Below, piece by piece: positions 61,747-64,000 of a stretch of 64,000 bases of DNA; positions within the stretch are counted from its first letter, which is position 1, and each line of letters begins with the position of its first letter. The notes under the pieces are model-generated. The model ran no database searches and was not told the DNA's origin. It saw only the letters and a program-made list of their open reading frames with translations. Location: assembly GCA_029641185.1 (NCBI GenBank), contig JAPWGK010000006.1, positions 310,001-374,000 of the forward strand. The letters are read 5' to 3'. The stretch is from Pseudofabraea citricarpa (lineage: Eukaryota > Ascomycota > Leotiomycetes > Helotiales > Dermateaceae). The position numbers and the translations under genes were made by a program.

Positions 61747-62926
61747 ATGCCACACGCCAAGACTGCATCACAAGATGAACAGCAAGCTACGGTGTCACCA
61801 GAGAATAAGCTCTTCGTGAATGATGGACCACTCCAACCATCCGAGATAGCATTTCTAAAACCTTCAAGTCCAGATCTCCCGCTCTCAGAATTGCGGAAAC
61901 GATTTGAAGACGATGGCTATCTCTTTGTCAAAGGCCTTCTACCTCGCGAAGCATCTCTAAAAGCTCGGGAGGAATACTTCAAATTCCTCGCCCCGAGTGG
62001 AATTCTTGCACCGGGTACATCACCCGTCGAAGGAATCTTCGATGCCGAGAAGGACAAAGCGCAGTTTCCCGGCATTGGTGCGGGAGCTGTAGGAGGAAAT
62101 GGACATCCAGGCCAGCATGCCGCCATATTTGTAGACTTGGCCCTGAAAGCACATCATCAGGATTGGTATGCAGAGGAATTCTGTAAAAATCCTGCTTTGG
62201 CGGAGTTTGTCGCTAAGTTTACGGGATGGGAGGAGAAAACCATGTCTTTTAAGAGGACTCTGTTGAGGAACAGCATCCCAGGATCGAAAGCTATTGGTGT
62301 TCATTATGATCAGATCTTCATCCGTTATGGAGAGCCAACTAGTGTGACTGCATGGGTGCCTATGGGAGATATTAGTCTCAATGGTGGTGGATTGATCTAC
62401 CTCGAGAACGGTAAGTATTCTAGCGATGTAGTTTCAACTGACTAGCGAGCTGACCCTTGAGCAGGTGCCCAGCTGGGTAAAGAGTTTGAAGATGAATTCA
62501 CAAAGAAGGCTAAAGGAACCGGTTTGACAGACGAAGAGGCGAAATCTGCATTCAATCAGAACATGCTATCAACGGGGTTGCTAGCAGATGGCCCCGCTGA
62601 GTTTGGAAGGACTCACAACCGACGATGGCTGGTGACCGATTATGAAGCAGGTGACGTTGTGCTTCACAACCCTTACACAGTGAGCCATCTTAAGCAATGT
62701 TTTATGAATATGTTTTAATGATAGCACATTACAGATCCATGCTTCAACAATAAATCATGATCCAAATCATGTCATACGTCTTGCGACAGATTTGCGTTTT
62801 GTTGACTCTTCTCGTCCTTGGGATACTGTAAGCATCTCTCTGGTTCTAAACTCGATAGATCAAATACTGATATTTATCTAATTTCAGAGATGGTCAAATC
62901 ACTATACTCTTGATGATGGGGTATAA
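61747..62926 (+). CDS. Phytanoyl-CoA dioxygenase (PhyH) family Fe(II)/2-oxoglutarate oxygenase
   Basis: Exons 61747-62410, 62465-62679, 62735-62827 and 62888-62926 give 336 residues. The double-stranded beta-helix shows the iron ligands HYD in IGVHYDQIFIRYG and the distal His in NPYTIHAS, and a 2-oxoglutarate-binding Arg is likely in ATDLRF. RFEDDGYLFVKGLL at about residue 48 is the usual PhyH N-terminal strand. No signal peptide. Members hydroxylate fatty acyl-CoA or, in fungal clusters, secondary metabolites. It lies head-to-head with the regulator gene, with a CT-rich leader (about 61675-61720) typical of well-expressed fungal genes. A role in tailoring the NRPS-like product is inferred. 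Confidence 0.92.
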
Positions 62927-63278
62927 TATCGAAAGTTTGCTGGATTTTGAGCATGAGAGTGCCTTGAAAGTGGTAAGTGGAGGACACAAGAGCTTTAAGT
63001 AGTCAGCTGGGCACCTTAGTTGTATTCCCTGGAATACGATCCATTTTTACCCAAAAACATCATATATCCTCCTTGGGCTCCTTAGGTTTAGGAGCCATGA
63101 GATGGGAAAGCAGATGCTTAGTAATGCTTGAACATAAGTGAAAGTATCTATCCATATTGTATATCTGCTGTTGTCGCGTCGTTTTTTATTCAATGTTATG
63201 AGATGCGCCAAACCAATGCTTTTCCCCGTGACCCTTCTTCACTTTGCTCTCTTTATCGGAATTCGTTTCATTGTCCCA
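62927..63278. other. Intergenic between convergent genes
   Basis: 352 bp between the stops of the dioxygenase and SER1 genes. No feature recognised. Confidence 0.4.
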
Positions 63279-64000
63279 TCACTTTGCCTCCGCAAAGGAC
63301 TTGATAAACCCGGCGAGTTTCTCAGCACCTTCCAAAGAGATGGTATTATAGTTGCTTGCTCGAATTCCTCCAACACTTCTGTGCCCTTTGAGTCCAGTAA
63401 GACCGATTTTGTCAGCATCTGCGAGGAACTGCTTCTCGGACTCTGCAATATCCTCAAACTACATAATTGGTTAATCTAGGCCATTCAAATGGTGGGACTG
63501 AGAACCTGCCTTGGTGACGCGGAAACAGATGTTCATTCTTGAACGGCTCCCTTTATCTGGGACGACCTAATTGATTGTCAGTAATAAAGCGTATATTACA
63601 CTCAACCCAATTCTAACTTACCCTGTAAACAGCAGGGAATGCATCTAATGCAGCATAGATCAGGCTGGCCTTCTTATCTGCAACCGCTTGTTGGCCATCG
63701 ACTTTGTCGCTGAACTTGCTCAGCAAGCTCTTCAAGACTTGCCCAGCGATATAGACACTATCATCATTAGCTTCTACTTTCAGATAAGTGTCTCTGGTAA
63801 TATTACTCAAAGATACTCAAAGTGTTGTAAAGACTGTTGTTCTTTGCAATGGTCTCATATGAGAGAACAATTGGTCCAATTGGTAGACCGAGCTTTCTCA
63901 TCAGAGATGGAGTGGGCGTAGCTACGGCGGGTGGGAGCAAACTCTTTTTGATGATGACAACTGTTATACCAGTGCAACCCAAATTCTTCTGGGCACCAAA
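63279..64000 (-). CDS. SER1: Phosphoserine aminotransferase, C-terminal part
   Basis: The gene runs off the right edge; the window holds its C-terminal half in several exons. The edge exon encodes GAQKNLGCTGITVVIIKK, the segment with the PLP Lys region of class V aminotransferases, then LPIGPIVLSYETIAKNNSLYNT. A join over 63817-63769 gives IFDVYIAGQVLKSLL, followed by QAVADKKASLIYAALDAFP. The last exon encodes FEDIAESEKQFLADADK, LKGHRSVGGIRASNYN and the end AEAK. The enzyme makes phosphoserine from 3-phosphohydroxypyruvate and glutamate in serine synthesis. A housekeeping gene that marks the right border of the putative cluster. Confidence 0.93.

Overview
This window is nuclear DNA of a filamentous ascomycete (Pezizomycotina). 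The evidence is numerous short introns of about 45-60 nt with GTAAGT/GTATGT donors and CTRAC-like branch sites, fungal-only families (Zn2Cys6 regulators, DUF7918, DUF2264, a bifunctional PABA synthase), and typical ascomycete housekeeping genes. A leotiomycete is my guess, but the sequence alone does not prove it. All exon models were spliced by eye and checked for phase. Identities come from recognised motifs, not from database searches.

Layout. 0-8.6 kb: the end or body of an acidic tandem-repeat protein, a secreted M14 carboxypeptidase, SEC22, a four-exon unknown gene and a small single-pass membrane protein. 8.6-12.1 kb is gene-poor, with purine-rich microsatellites and a curious pair of hairpin-bearing repeats. 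12.1-23.5 kb is a dense housekeeping block: a CLPTM1-family membrane protein, a LOG-type phosphoribohydrolase, a degenerate SDR divergent from PABA synthase, then VPS55 divergent from the proteasome alpha6 subunit. 24-30.3 kb holds an RCH1/SLC10A7-like transporter between two Zn2Cys6 regulators. 30.3-35.2 kb is nearly gene-free. 35.2-46 kb: a secreted FMN-dependent alpha-hydroxyacid oxidase, a DUF7918 protein, an 18-exon MFS sugar transporter and a DUF2264 protein. 46.4-50.8 kb is the TRAPPII subunit Trs120.

The last part, 52.2-62.9 kb, lies between TRS120 and the phosphoserine aminotransferase gene (cut by the window end). It carries an A-T-TE NRPS-like enzyme of the arylpyruvate-dimerising (quinone/furanone) type, a type-B carboxylesterase, a Fungal_trans_2 regulator and a phytanoyl-CoA-type dioxygenase. 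This is the best candidate for a small undescribed biosynthetic cluster.

Three genes show lesions worth checking. The sugar transporter has one splice acceptor reading CG instead of AG while all 17 other exon joins and the total frame are intact. The SDR has lost its glycine-rich motif, the NNAG motif and the catalytic Lys. The cluster regulator's zinc finger is one base out of frame across a normal-looking intron.
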